Positions 1 through 8,678 of a DNA stretch of 15,315 bases are shown here, one piece after another. The stretch is from Bacteroidales bacterium (GTDB taxonomy: Bacteria > Bacteroidota > Bacteroidia > Bacteroidales > UBA10428), in NCBI GenBank assembly GCA_030626465.1, contig DAOUOU010000053.1, forward strand, positions 1 through 15,315. Direction: 5' to 3'. The notes under the pieces are model-generated. The model made no database searches. It was not told the origin of the DNA and worked only from the letters and a program-made list of their open reading frames with translations. Positions within the stretch are counted from its first letter, which is position 1, and the number at the start of each line of letters is the position of its first letter. Both the position numbers and the translations under genes were made by a program.

Positions 1-1218
1 AATTTCACCTTATTCAGTTCCGATAGTAGCATACCTCTTAGTTTTGCCGGTCTTTATGATTTGGATTCGATGTCTATCGTTCTCTCGACAGATACAAAAT
101 TAAAATACAATGACACATTAAGGGTAAATTATAGCGGCAGTATTTACGGTTCAACAGATAATGGAAAATTAAAGAAATTTGATAGTCTGCCGGTAAGAAA
201 TCTCTACCCGACACCACCGGCATTGGTAGATATTCTGCTTGATCCGGGCGGATCATTTATCGATCTCCTTTTCTCAAAGGCCATAGCAGACACCTCAGTC
301 CATTTCGAAGAGTTTGTTTTTACAGGAAATGATAATGCTCCTGTTCTTGTTGTGGATGCCTGGTTGCATGATCTGATCGCTGAACGTATTACACTTGAAC
401 TGGAAAGTGCAGTACTTACAGGCGATACAAATTTGAATATCTGGTATACCGGATCAAGGTTATTATCGACCGAATTTGTGCCTGTTGAACCTTTTGGTCC
501 TGTAAAGTTCACCAACACAACCATGGCACCTCATACTATTCCCGGACATATTGAAGCAGAAGATTATCTGCAAAATGCCGGATATATATTTGAGAATTGC
601 AGTGATGACGGAGGTGGATTGAATCTTGGTTATGCTGATATCGGAGACTACATTGATTATTACGTTGATGTTACTGCCTCAGGTTTGTATACAATAACAT
701 ACCGGGTTGCAACAGACTTTCAGGAAGCACAATTTGAATTATCTGTTTTGCCTGATAGCCCTATTGATACAGGGGTTGTGACTTCAACCGGAGGATGGCA
801 AACGTGGACCAACATATACGGTCTGGTGACACTGGAAGAAGGACTTCAGCAATTCAGAATAAGAACACTGGTGCCCCCATTCAATCTTAACTGGTTCAGG
901 TTTGATGAGGGAAATACCATACCGGAAGCAATCCTATCCATTGATCTTAACGTAAATCACTTCAATATCTATCCAAACCCTGTAAACAAAGGTGATAGAC
1001 TGATTATTGAATTTACATCTGATACGGAAGGTAAATTACAGATAGAGCTACTTGATCTTTCCGGAAGAAAAATGATGGATCTGTATCGTGGAACATATTC
1101 TGCCGAAACGAATACTATTTATAGCGAACCAACAGATAAATCAATTTCACCGGGACTGTATATTATTATTATCAACGGTGACGATATAAAGCATCAAAAA
1201 CTGGTTTGTATTCGATAA
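1..1218 (+). CDS. Secreted Ig-like/CBM6 protein with T9SS sorting domain (3' part)
   Basis: The reading frame is open from base 1, so this is the last 405 residues of a longer protein whose N-terminus, and any catalytic domain, lies outside the window. Visible parts in order: one or two Ig-like beta-sandwich repeats (about residues 1-170; segments such as LKYNDTLRVNYSG resemble Ig-like modules of Bacteroidota glycanases); a CBM6 carbohydrate-binding module (about 178-303, with the IEAEDY opening, GYADIGDYIDY, GGWQTWT and the terminal NWFRF strand); and a T9SS type A sorting domain (about 320-405, with FNIYPNPV, LLDLSGRK and SPGLYIIII). The last domain directs export through the outer membrane and surface anchoring or release. 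Known CBM6 modules bind beta-glucans, xylan or agar oligomers. Together with the beta-glucan enzymes on the other strand, this suggests the tail of an extracellular glycanase, but the catalytic family cannot be seen. A terminator follows the stop codon directly. Confidence 0.9.
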   Translation, partial: NFTLFSSDSSIPLSFAGLYDLDSMSIVLSTDTKLKYNDTLRVNYSGSIYGSTDNGKLKKFDSLPVRNLYPTPPALVDILLDPGGSFIDLLFSKAIADTSVHFEEFVFTGNDNAPVLVVDAWLHDLIAERITLELESAVLTGDTNLNIWYTGSRLLSTEFVPVEPFGPVKFTNTTMAPHTIPGHIEAEDYLQNAGYIFENCSDDGGGLNLGYADIGDYIDYYVDVTASGLYTITYRVATDFQEAQFELSVLPDSPIDTGVVTSTGGWQTWTNIYGLVTLEEGLQQFRIRTLVPPFNLNWFRFDEGNTIPEAILSIDLNVNHFNIYPNPVNKGDRLIIEFTSDTEGKLQIELLDLSGRKMMDLYRGTYSAETNTIYSEPTDKSISPGLYIIIINGDDIKHQKLVCIR

Positions 1219-1223
1219 GACAT

Positions 1224-1254
1224 GAAGGCGCCGTAATTTCGGCGCCTTTTCTTT
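1224..1254 (+). terminator. Rho-independent terminator after the CBM6/T9SS gene
   Basis: A GC-rich stem, AAGGCGCC at 1225-1232 paired with GGCGCCTT at 1241-1248, closes a short loop (1233-1240, which can shrink to six bases by a further G-C pair). It is followed by a T-rich run (TTTTCTTTTCC). It begins six bases after the stop codon at 1216-1218. It should separate this transcript from the downstream symporter gene, which then needs its own promoter in 1255-1374. Confidence 0.88.
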
Positions 1255-1374
1255 TCCTTCTTAAAAAAAGACTTATTTTTATGCCCCTTTGGTATAAGTT
1301 TTTTCACTTGTCGTTAAGGGTAAGTGAGGAGTTTTGCTTATATAGATGAAATAATAATTACAAATACAATAACC

Positions 1375-2766
1375 ATGGACAATCAAAAATTCGGGAAACT
1401 GAGATTTTGGGAAAAATTCGGGTATTCTTTAGGTGATACTGCAGCCAACCTGGCCTGGAGGCCACTCATGGCATTTCTGCCTATTTTTTATGTTGACACC
1501 TTTGGTCTTCCTGGTGCCACTGTGGCAGTGTTGCTATTGATTACTCGTTTGTTTGATGGTGTAACCGATGTAATCATGGGTACTATTGCTGACCGGACAG
1601 AAACAAGATGGGGAAAATTCCGACCCTACCTTTTATGGACTGCAGTACCTTTTGGTATATTATTAGCTTTAACATTTACAACACCTGGTTTTAATATAAC
1701 CGGAAAACTTATATGGGCTTATGTAACGTATATTTTCCTGACGCTTGCTTACACCGCCAATAATGTACCCTATTCATCACTAACAGGTGTTATGACGGGA
1801 AATATATTAGAACGTACCAATGTTTCATCTTTCAGATTTTTTGGTGCCTATCTGGGAGGAGGAATATCCCTTATTTTCATTCCGGTGTTGGTCAATTACC
1901 TCGGAAAAGGTAATGATTCTCAAGGTTATCAGTACACCTTCTATATTCTTGCTGTACTGTTGGTTATTTTTTCTTTGATTGCCTTTGCTTCAACAAGAGA
2001 AAGAATCAAACCGCCTAAAGCTCAACGAACAAACATAAAAGAAGATTTTAATGATCTTATAAAGAATCGTCCCTGGATTATTATGTTAATTGTTGGATTT
2101 CTATGGGTAACTTATAACTCAATACGACAAGGAGCAGCGCCATTCTATTTCAAATGGTATATTGGCGGAGACGATAAGCTTATAGGTTATTTCTTCGGTG
2201 CAGTAATAGGAGCATCTATACTGTCATCTTTCATTGCAACCCCACTTACCAATTTCTTTGGAAAAAAAAGATTATTTATTATAGTAATGGCAATATCAGG
2301 CTTATTTACATCATTTATCTATTTTCTGAACTCAACCAATGTAACTGGAATGTTTGTGTTGGGAACTCTGGCCGAACTCGCAGCTGGTATTATGCCAATT
2401 CTTTTTTTCGCAATGCTTGGTGATGCAGCAGATTACTCTGAATACAAGAAGAACAGACGAGCAACAGGACTCGTATTCTCCGCAGGAACATTTGCAATGA
2501 AATTCGGTGGAGGTGTCGCTGGAGCTATCACTATTATTGTCTTGAACATTTTTAATTATATTGGAAAAGATGATTCAATCACAGAAGTAATCGAACAAAG
2601 TGATCGCGCATTGCAGGGTATAAAATTAGTGAATAGTTTTGTGCCTGTTGTCTTTATCATCATTGCTATACTTGTAGTTTTGCTCTATCCCCTTACAACG
2701 GATAAAATGAAAGAAGTTGAAGCCGAATTGAAAGTAAGGAAAGAAAAAGAAGATCTGAGCTCGTAA
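1375..2766 (+). CDS. GPH-family (MelB-like) sugar:cation symporter, MFS
   Basis: Inner-membrane symporter of the glycoside-pentoside-hexuronide family; it should import a mono- or oligosaccharide with Na+ or H+. Family marks: the GYSLGDTAANL opening, then RLFDGVTDVIMGTIADRT, where D61 and D65 have the same four-residue spacing as the two cation-site aspartates of MelB, then GKFRPYLLW, and late in the protein DYSEYKKNRRATGLVFSAG. About 12 hydrophobic segments are visible, with a charged cytoplasmic tail; 463 residues is normal for the family. I chose the ATG at 1375 because homology starts there (MDNQKFGKLRFWEKFGYS). An in-frame GTG at 1324 would add 17 residues unlike the family. The gene converges on the phosphorylase gene. 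Substrate is not readable from sequence; a beta-glucan oligosaccharide or glucose is suggested only by the neighbours. Confidence 0.92.
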   Translation: MDNQKFGKLRFWEKFGYSLGDTAANLAWRPLMAFLPIFYVDTFGLPGATVAVLLLITRLFDGVTDVIMGTIADRTETRWGKFRPYLLWTAVPFGILLALTFTTPGFNITGKLIWAYVTYIFLTLAYTANNVPYSSLTGVMTGNILERTNVSSFRFFGAYLGGGISLIFIPVLVNYLGKGNDSQGYQYTFYILAVLLVIFSLIAFASTRERIKPPKAQRTNIKEDFNDLIKNRPWIIMLIVGFLWVTYNSIRQGAAPFYFKWYIGGDDKLIGYFFGAVIGASILSSFIATPLTNFFGKKRLFIIVMAISGLFTSFIYFLNSTNVTGMFVLGTLAELAAGIMPILFFAMLGDAADYSEYKKNRRATGLVFSAGTFAMKFGGGVAGAITIIVLNIFNYIGKDDSITEVIEQSDRALQGIKLVNSFVPVVFIIIAILVVLLYPLTTDKMKEVEAELKVRKEKEDLSS

Positions 2767-2781
2767 TGGCTCAGGTCTTTT
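2751..2781 (+). terminator. Probable bidirectional terminator overlapping the symporter stop codon
   Basis: AGATCTGAGC (2751-2760) pairs with GCTCAGGTCT (2769-2778) with one G-U pair, around an 8-base loop that contains the TAA stop at 2764-2766. A short T run follows on the plus strand. Read on the minus strand, the same hairpin is followed by a pyrimidine- and T-rich stretch (TCTTTTTCTTTC), so it could also end the transcript of the convergent phosphorylase operon. The rest of the convergent gap, to 2865, shows no gene. Confidence 0.72.
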
Positions 2782-2865
2782 GATTACTACCTTATTCTTA
2801 ACACTACTAAAATCAACCGCAACTTCTTTTTATATATGTTACGTGTAAAATCTAAACTTGTTTTT

Positions 2866-5800
2866 TCAAGAAAAGATGCAAAAAAGGACTTCAATCCTTT
2901 CTACTTTACCTGACCTCTTGAATATTTCAGCTGAAATCTCTGATGAAAGCATAAGTTTACTTATTTTGGATGAGCTGCCATCTCTATAATAACTAAGTAT
3001 TTGATCATTTTCACCTGGCTGAAAGATAATCGGCACCTGACAAAAAGTAAAAGCAATCGCTTTATCAGAAATCAGTATTTCCTTTGTATTTCCATCAATA
3101 GCTAAGTATGTAAAAGTTCGAGAAACAGTTAAGAATTCCTTTTTTTGTAAAAGTGAAGGTGCAAAAGTGATTTGTCCATTTCTTATCTGAATACCAAGCT
3201 CGCCCCACCGTGATAGAATATCTTCTTTTACCTGTCCTGTCATACCGGGTTGTTGCACTCCGGAATGTTGGGGTGTATGAGAATATGGGTCTGTAGGAAA
3301 GGCTCCATAAATTTCTGGCTTCTTATGCACTCCAAGTCCTTCTTTGGTTTCACGGTAGAAACTTGCTAACTGCTCACAAACAGACTTTGATTCACCATTA
3401 TCAATGGCTTTAAAATATGCTTCCTGAATTTCCAATGCCAGCTTTGCAACCATATGCCAGTATATACTTCCCAGGCCTTCGTACTTAAAAAATGTGCCTG
3501 AGCGTCCTGTGAAAGAATGATGATCAAAGCTTTCCTCGAATAGTAGTATTAATGATTTTCTTTCTTGATCGATAATTTGAGGATCATATTGGTGTTTCAG
3601 TTCTTCAAGCATTTGATTCAGGTCCTTGCTATTCTTAAAACTGCCATTGAACTGATAGAATCCATTACCTATAGGTTTAATTACTCTGTAATCTTCCTGA
3701 TCCAGACAGTTATTAATCAATGCAAATGAAGAAATTTCAGCAGATGTAAGCTGGTTCTTCTCAAGAAAGTGTGGCAAGCTGCGATTTGGATACAAGGTAT
3801 AACTTTTCTGGTCAGTACGATACAAAGTGCTATTTTTCAATGCATTAAGAACTTCCAAAACTTGTGTTCCGTTAAGAAAACCACTATTCAGTATAGCTAC
3901 CTGACCTTCAAGCATTTCGTACAAATTCACAATGGAAATTTCACCATCCTGTTCTATTTTCATTAAATTATATGCATGGAAGAGTTTATCTTCCCGCTGA
4001 TTGCGAGTGATGGAGACATTAATGTATTGCATTACAAGAGACAGAAGACTCAACAATTCACCTACTTTCACCTGTCTTTTCTTTCCGCAGAATCCTTTTT
4101 CATAAATCATTTGCTGGTAATTATCCACTGCATTTCCCAAAACATCGAGCAAATTCCTCCGCAAGGAAGGGTTAGTTGCTTTCTTTAGGATTATCTGATT
4201 GTCAGAAAATGCCTGATAAATATCTTTCATCCATCGTTCTACTTCTTCAGAAATGTTAATGGTATCTGTTTCACTCTTATTGAACAGTCTTTGAAGAAAA
4301 GAAATGTGTCTGTGGAGATGATAAAGTGTTACCATAGACAAACCACTACCCACCAAAGCATTGTTGGCATCATTCCATTCAGGTCGTTGTGTGCAAAGCC
4401 AGATACCACCATCTGTAACAAAATTTGAGAGCTTAGCCAGGAGAGGTACCAGAAGTTTTTCTGTCATGTTGACTTTATAGGGTTCCTCATTATGCCATAG
4501 AAGTTTTCCATCTGCCCCGTATTGTTTTACTTGTTGAGTTATTCTATCAGCTTCTTCCGGGTCAAACCAGATTGTATCACGCGGATTTTCCAACTTTTCC
4601 GGATAATTTTTGATCCGATAGGGTACATTGGCATACACAAATCGTTCCTCTGTCAGCCATTTTACAAGCTTACCCGGATAAAAATCTTCTGATATTTCTA
4701 ACAATCTAAGCAAATAGATGATTTGATGATCACCCCAATATCCAATGTTTGACCAAGGATCATCGAGGTCAATTACCTCCCAGTCTATTCCATCCTTTGT
4801 AATACGGTATGGATTATAACCATCGGCTGTAGAAGCATTCAGGAAACGGCAAATCATTCCTTCCGTGAATTCAGGAAAACTGTAAGCAAGAGCTTCCCAA
4901 TTCTGGAAAATATCACGCCAATTCCCCTGGTAATCTATACAACGACTACCATCTGAATTAAGGTTTTGAATATAAAATCGGTTCCAGGGGCGACTTGGAT
5001 CTCCATGTCTCCTGCCAAATGTAAGAGGCAAATATTCATAACATAATCTTAGCAGATCTGCATTTTCAGTTTCTTCTGCAAGATGAATCAACTCACAATG
5101 CTCAATCTCTTCAGGCAAAGGAAAAAACAATTTATCCTGACACAGCCCGGTAATTTTTTCATTGAAATGACGGACGTATTCGATCAGATCAGTTCGATTG
5201 ATGGTATAATGTTTTTGAAATATTCCGCCACGCATTATATTAAACAACACATTTGAAAAATGCCGTGCCGATATGAGATCATCTTCTATCAATTGAATGC
5301 CATCTGCCATTGCAACCAGTTCAACCAATCGTTTTGTTCCCAAGGCCAGATCACCTGCAACCTCTTTGGTTATTTGTGTTGGTGATTTTAAATCGTTTTT
5401 TAATTTATGAATTGCAGCCTGGTCTTGCTCCAACTCAGCAACTGTTATCCAAATTAATTCACTGTTGTCCTTAAGTTCTAATTTCTTAGAAACAAAATAC
5501 GCTCCCCTCCGACCCCGGATATCTTCTTCCTGGCTTAATTCAGCTCCCGAGCGAAATGCTGGTAATTGATCAGAAGATAATAGTTTTAATGAATTGCCTA
5601 ACCCAGCAGTCCAGATGGTGGTGGCCTTTAGTCCCTCACTCGGTTCAGCCCTGTCTGTAGGTATTGAACTCAGATAATAAATACCTATTCCGGATGAAGA
5701 ATCCAATTCATTCTTCTTGTATGCATCAATCAGTGTACTATATTTCAATTGCATTCCTTCATCTACTCCATAAGGTAATATATTCTGTAATCCATCCAGA

Positions 5801-6333
5801 AGAGTAATCTCCTGATTTTTCTTTTTAAGGTTCCTGAGTCTGGATGTTTTTACAAAGCCAAAAAGATCGCTAAATTGCCACTCGTATGAAAAAGATACTT
5901 CAAGCGTAATATTTATTTCTTCGAATACCAGGATGTTACCATATACACTTTTGTAAATATTACGTTCCACCTGATATAGTCCCTCATAGTGCAATGAGAA
6001 TGGTTCCCATAAGTAATCCTTTCCTTCATGATGTATTCGAAATATAGATTTACTACCTGTTGTTTCAGCGCTGTCAGTAATTTTATCATCAGTAGTATAA
6101 GGGAAGAGTGCATTCTCTGATTCTCGGCGACCGGCAGTTAGTGCTCCATTGCTGGAAATAAACAACCAATGATTGCCCGCCCCGACCAGGGTCATAAAAA
6201 AGGGAGGCATATTATTAAAATGGCTAATCTTAAAGAATTTTTCTCCTTCAAAGCCTGCAATTTCACCCTTTACATCCTGATTGTCACTTTTATAAGCTGT
6301 ATTTCCGATAAACAAGTTCCTGGTTTTATTCAT
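2866..6333 (-). CDS. GH94-related inverting phosphorylase, GH149/GH161-like (probable beta-1,3-glucan phosphorylase)
   Basis: Large protein of 1155 residues without signal peptide or membrane segments, so cytoplasmic. Its plan is that of GH94-clan phosphorylases: an N-terminal beta-sandwich (SNGALTAGRR near 61-70, ALFPYTTDDKITDSAETTGS near 75-94), a long (alpha/alpha)6 catalytic barrel (GYWGDHQ near 531-537; RPEWNDANNALVGSG at 650-664, matching the WND segment with the catalytic acid of GH94 enzymes, here D655), and a C-terminal part with HTPQHSGVQQPGMTGQVKED near 1019-1038. It is longer than ordinary cellobiose phosphorylases (about 800 residues), and these motifs fit the GH149 and GH161 beta-1,3-glucan phosphorylases. 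Such enzymes use phosphate to release glucose 1-phosphate from the non-reducing end. It is the last gene of the minus-strand operon, starting 21 bp after the GH3 stop. The family call is from remembered motifs; GH94 cellodextrin or sophorose activity is the alternative. Confidence 0.8.
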   Translation of the reverse strand: MNKTRNLFIGNTAYKSDNQDVKGEIAGFEGEKFFKISHFNNMPPFFMTLVGAGNHWLFISSNGALTAGRRESENALFPYTTDDKITDSAETTGSKSIFRIHHEGKDYLWEPFSLHYEGLYQVERNIYKSVYGNILVFEEINITLEVSFSYEWQFSDLFGFVKTSRLRNLKKKNQEITLLDGLQNILPYGVDEGMQLKYSTLIDAYKKNELDSSSGIGIYYLSSIPTDRAEPSEGLKATTIWTAGLGNSLKLLSSDQLPAFRSGAELSQEEDIRGRRGAYFVSKKLELKDNSELIWITVAELEQDQAAIHKLKNDLKSPTQITKEVAGDLALGTKRLVELVAMADGIQLIEDDLISARHFSNVLFNIMRGGIFQKHYTINRTDLIEYVRHFNEKITGLCQDKLFFPLPEEIEHCELIHLAEETENADLLRLCYEYLPLTFGRRHGDPSRPWNRFYIQNLNSDGSRCIDYQGNWRDIFQNWEALAYSFPEFTEGMICRFLNASTADGYNPYRITKDGIDWEVIDLDDPWSNIGYWGDHQIIYLLRLLEISEDFYPGKLVKWLTEERFVYANVPYRIKNYPEKLENPRDTIWFDPEEADRITQQVKQYGADGKLLWHNEEPYKVNMTEKLLVPLLAKLSNFVTDGGIWLCTQRPEWNDANNALVGSGLSMVTLYHLHRHISFLQRLFNKSETDTINISEEVERWMKDIYQAFSDNQIILKKATNPSLRRNLLDVLGNAVDNYQQMIYEKGFCGKKRQVKVGELLSLLSLVMQYINVSITRNQREDKLFHAYNLMKIEQDGEISIVNLYEMLEGQVAILNSGFLNGTQVLEVLNALKNSTLYRTDQKSYTLYPNRSLPHFLEKNQLTSAEISSFALINNCLDQEDYRVIKPIGNGFYQFNGSFKNSKDLNQMLEELKHQYDPQIIDQERKSLILLFEESFDHHSFTGRSGTFFKYEGLGSIYWHMVAKLALEIQEAYFKAIDNGESKSVCEQLASFYRETKEGLGVHKKPEIYGAFPTDPYSHTPQHSGVQQPGMTGQVKEDILSRWGELGIQIRNGQITFAPSLLQKKEFLTVSRTFTYLAIDGNTKEILISDKAIAFTFCQVPIIFQPGENDQILSYYRDGSSSKISKLMLSSEISAEIFKRSGKVERIEVLFCIFS

Positions 6334-6354
6334 ATACGCAAAATGATGTTAAAA

Positions 6355-8628
6355 TTAGTCCTTGTCCAAATAAAACCGGATTTCTTTATCTCCCACAGAA
6401 ACTGTGTAATAACCGGGTTCAGCTACCCATTCATTGTCGCCGTTTACAAACATTAAATCATGAATATCAATAGTAAAACTTACTGTTTGAGTGTGTCCTG
6501 CAGGCAATTCTATTTTCTTAAATTTCCGAAGTTGTTTTACACTGGGTGAAATTGAAGCTACCTCATCTGAAATGAACAATAGAACAACTTCTCTTCCTGC
6601 TTTGCTGCCAGTGTTCGAAATCTGTACTTCAACAGTCAAATCCTTATGTACCTGAAGAGTGTCAGCGCTTATTTTTGGTTCACTGTATTCAAATTTTGTG
6701 TAACTCAATCCAAAGCCAAATTCATATTGGGGAGTGAATCCATTCAATTTAAAATGGATATCCCTCTCATCTGACAGAGTATGATCATAGGTCCATAATG
6801 AACCGGAGAATCGCGGATAGGTATAAGGTAGTTTTCCACAAGGATTAAAATTCCCGTACAAGACATCGGTGATTGCTCTTCCTCCTTCATTACCCGGTAA
6901 GTATGTCATTAGCACAGCGTCAACCAAAGGTTCAATTTCACGAATAATTCTCGGACGGCCCTGAACCATTACCAAAACAATAGGTTTGCCGGTTTTTGCT
7001 AATTCTTTTATTAGGCTTATTTGTGCGTCTGGCAAATCAAGTTCTTCAATATCACTGGGTTTTTCAGCAGCTGGTTTCTCACCTATGCATGCAATTATAA
7101 CATCAGCATGAGTTGCTTTATTAACTGCTTCCTCTATATCTACTTCTTCAGTATTATCTGTACCTTGAGAAAAAAACACCTTTGACAACCCAATTTCCTT
7201 TTGAATTGCCTTAAGAATGGTTAGTTTTTCAGTATCATTATAGCTTGTATCCTCACCCGACCATGTTCTTGACCATCCACCATTCAGGTAATTTAAAGAG
7301 TTTGAAGAAACACCTGTTACTAATACCTTAAGATCTTCTGATATGGGAAGAGTTTCTTTTTCATTTTTTAACAGGGTAATACTTTCTCTGGCAACTTGTA
7401 AGCTCAATACATGCGATTCTTCTGAAGCAAAATCAGGATAATCATAATCTTTAAGCATAGGATCTTCAAAAACACCTGATTTGTATTTGAGATACAGGAT
7501 ACGACGCACAGCATCATTAACTCTTGATTCGGGTACTTCACCATCATTCACCAAATCAATCAAATGGACTGCAAAACTTTCATCATATGGTTCCATACAC
7601 ATATCAATCCCGGCAAGAACGCTTATTTTTACCGCTTCACGCTCATCAGAAGCAACTTTATGAACTGCATAAAGATTATCAATTTCTCCCCAGTCACCAA
7701 GAACTACTCCTTTGAAACTCAACTCTTCTTTTAAAAGCTGAGTAATTAACCAGTGATCAGCATGTGAAGGCACTCCGTTTAAAGTTCCTGCGGCAAGCAT
7801 TATAGATAGCAGACCTTCATCAATGGCTTTTTGAAAAGGTGGCAGATGAATCTGACGGATTATTGCTTCCGGAAGAATTACAGGAGAACGATCCTTACCA
7901 CTATATGAAGCTCCGTACCCAAGAAAATGTTTTCCGCATGCCAATATTTTGTTTTGTGCTGAAGGATTATTGCCTTGCATACCGGCAATCATTGCCCTGC
8001 CCATTTCCTGCACTACATATGTATCTTCTCCAAAAGTCTCATACATCCTTCCCCAAAGCGGATGACGGGCCACATCCAAAACAGGGGAATAATTCCAGAA
8101 TGTAGTGCTCGCTTTTACTTCATAGGCAGTAACTTCAGCTACCTCATATGCCCATTCCGGTTCGAAAGTAGCAGCAAGATTTATTTGATGTGGGAACATT
8201 ACTGAGCCGGCTGTATAATTGGCTCCATGAACAGCATCAATACCATAAATTACGGGGATTTTCAATCTGGTTTTTTCCTGAACAATATCCTGAATGTATC
8301 CAATGTAATATCGCCATTCCTGAGGTGTTAAGGGAAAATTGCCCAAATTCTGTATACATCCTGCTCCATATTTTACAAGCAGTAGATTTACCTTTGATGT
8401 ATCGAATATAAGTGTATCGCGCATGGAATAAAAATCGCCCTGAAGTAAGGCCGGAAAACCCAGGTTTAGCATTTGACCAACCTTTTCTTCGGTGCTCATA
8501 ACGGAAAGAAGACTATCAACTTTTTCATATATAATTTGATCAGAATCTTTTAAACCATCCTTTTTGCAGGAAAGCAAAAAGAGACTTATTAGAAAAACTA
8601 AAAAGACTATTCCTTTCTGATTTTTCAT
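6355..8628 (-). CDS. GH3 exo-beta-glucosidase, lipoprotein
   Basis: Retaining exo-acting beta-glucosidase/glucan exohydrolase of 757 residues. The N-terminus is a lipoprotein signal (hydrophobic run to LLSC, lipidated Cys21, then KKDG), so it is membrane anchored facing the periplasm or cell surface. Domains: GH3 (alpha/beta)8 barrel about 35-380, with GIDAVHG (129-135), GKHFLGYG (232-239) and the nucleophile D312 in VVLGDWGE; alpha/beta sandwich domain about 410-640, with GEKPAAE (516-522), where E522 lines up with the acid/base of barley glucan exohydrolase I; and a fibronectin III-like domain about 650-745. The ExoI-like arrangement suits release of glucose from beta-1,3- or mixed-linkage glucan oligomers. 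It lies 50 bp after the GH158-like gene and 21 bp before the phosphorylase, consistent with one operon. Confidence 0.94.
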   Translation of the reverse strand: MKNQKGIVFLVFLISLFLLSCKKDGLKDSDQIIYEKVDSLLSVMSTEEKVGQMLNLGFPALLQGDFYSMRDTLIFDTSKVNLLLVKYGAGCIQNLGNFPLTPQEWRYYIGYIQDIVQEKTRLKIPVIYGIDAVHGANYTAGSVMFPHQINLAATFEPEWAYEVAEVTAYEVKASTTFWNYSPVLDVARHPLWGRMYETFGEDTYVVQEMGRAMIAGMQGNNPSAQNKILACGKHFLGYGASYSGKDRSPVILPEAIIRQIHLPPFQKAIDEGLLSIMLAAGTLNGVPSHADHWLITQLLKEELSFKGVVLGDWGEIDNLYAVHKVASDEREAVKISVLAGIDMCMEPYDESFAVHLIDLVNDGEVPESRVNDAVRRILYLKYKSGVFEDPMLKDYDYPDFASEESHVLSLQVARESITLLKNEKETLPISEDLKVLVTGVSSNSLNYLNGGWSRTWSGEDTSYNDTEKLTILKAIQKEIGLSKVFFSQGTDNTEEVDIEEAVNKATHADVIIACIGEKPAAEKPSDIEELDLPDAQISLIKELAKTGKPIVLVMVQGRPRIIREIEPLVDAVLMTYLPGNEGGRAITDVLYGNFNPCGKLPYTYPRFSGSLWTYDHTLSDERDIHFKLNGFTPQYEFGFGLSYTKFEYSEPKISADTLQVHKDLTVEVQISNTGSKAGREVVLLFISDEVASISPSVKQLRKFKKIELPAGHTQTVSFTIDIHDLMFVNGDNEWVAEPGYYTVSVGDKEIRFYLDKD

Positions 8629-8678
8629 CCGATAGTATTTAAAAGGCGAATCCGCTTTATTCTGTAAAATTTATTTAA

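Noticed and set aside
1255..1374. Possible Bacteroidota promoter before the symporter (TTTG at 1288-1291, TAAGTTTT at 1294-1301).
   Set aside because: The two elements are not at the usual 19-21 bp spacing and no TAnnTTTG lies at the right place; a promoter is expected here but cannot be located from sequence.
1324..1374. GTG-initiated N-terminal extension of the symporter.
   Set aside because: The 17 added residues do not resemble the family, which begins at the ATG at 1375.
8629..8678. Weak hairpin in the gap between the GH158-like and GH3 genes (AAAGGCG and CGCTTT arms).
   Set aside because: The stem needs a bulge and is short; no terminator or regulatory role is supported, and the operon spacing argues for read-through.
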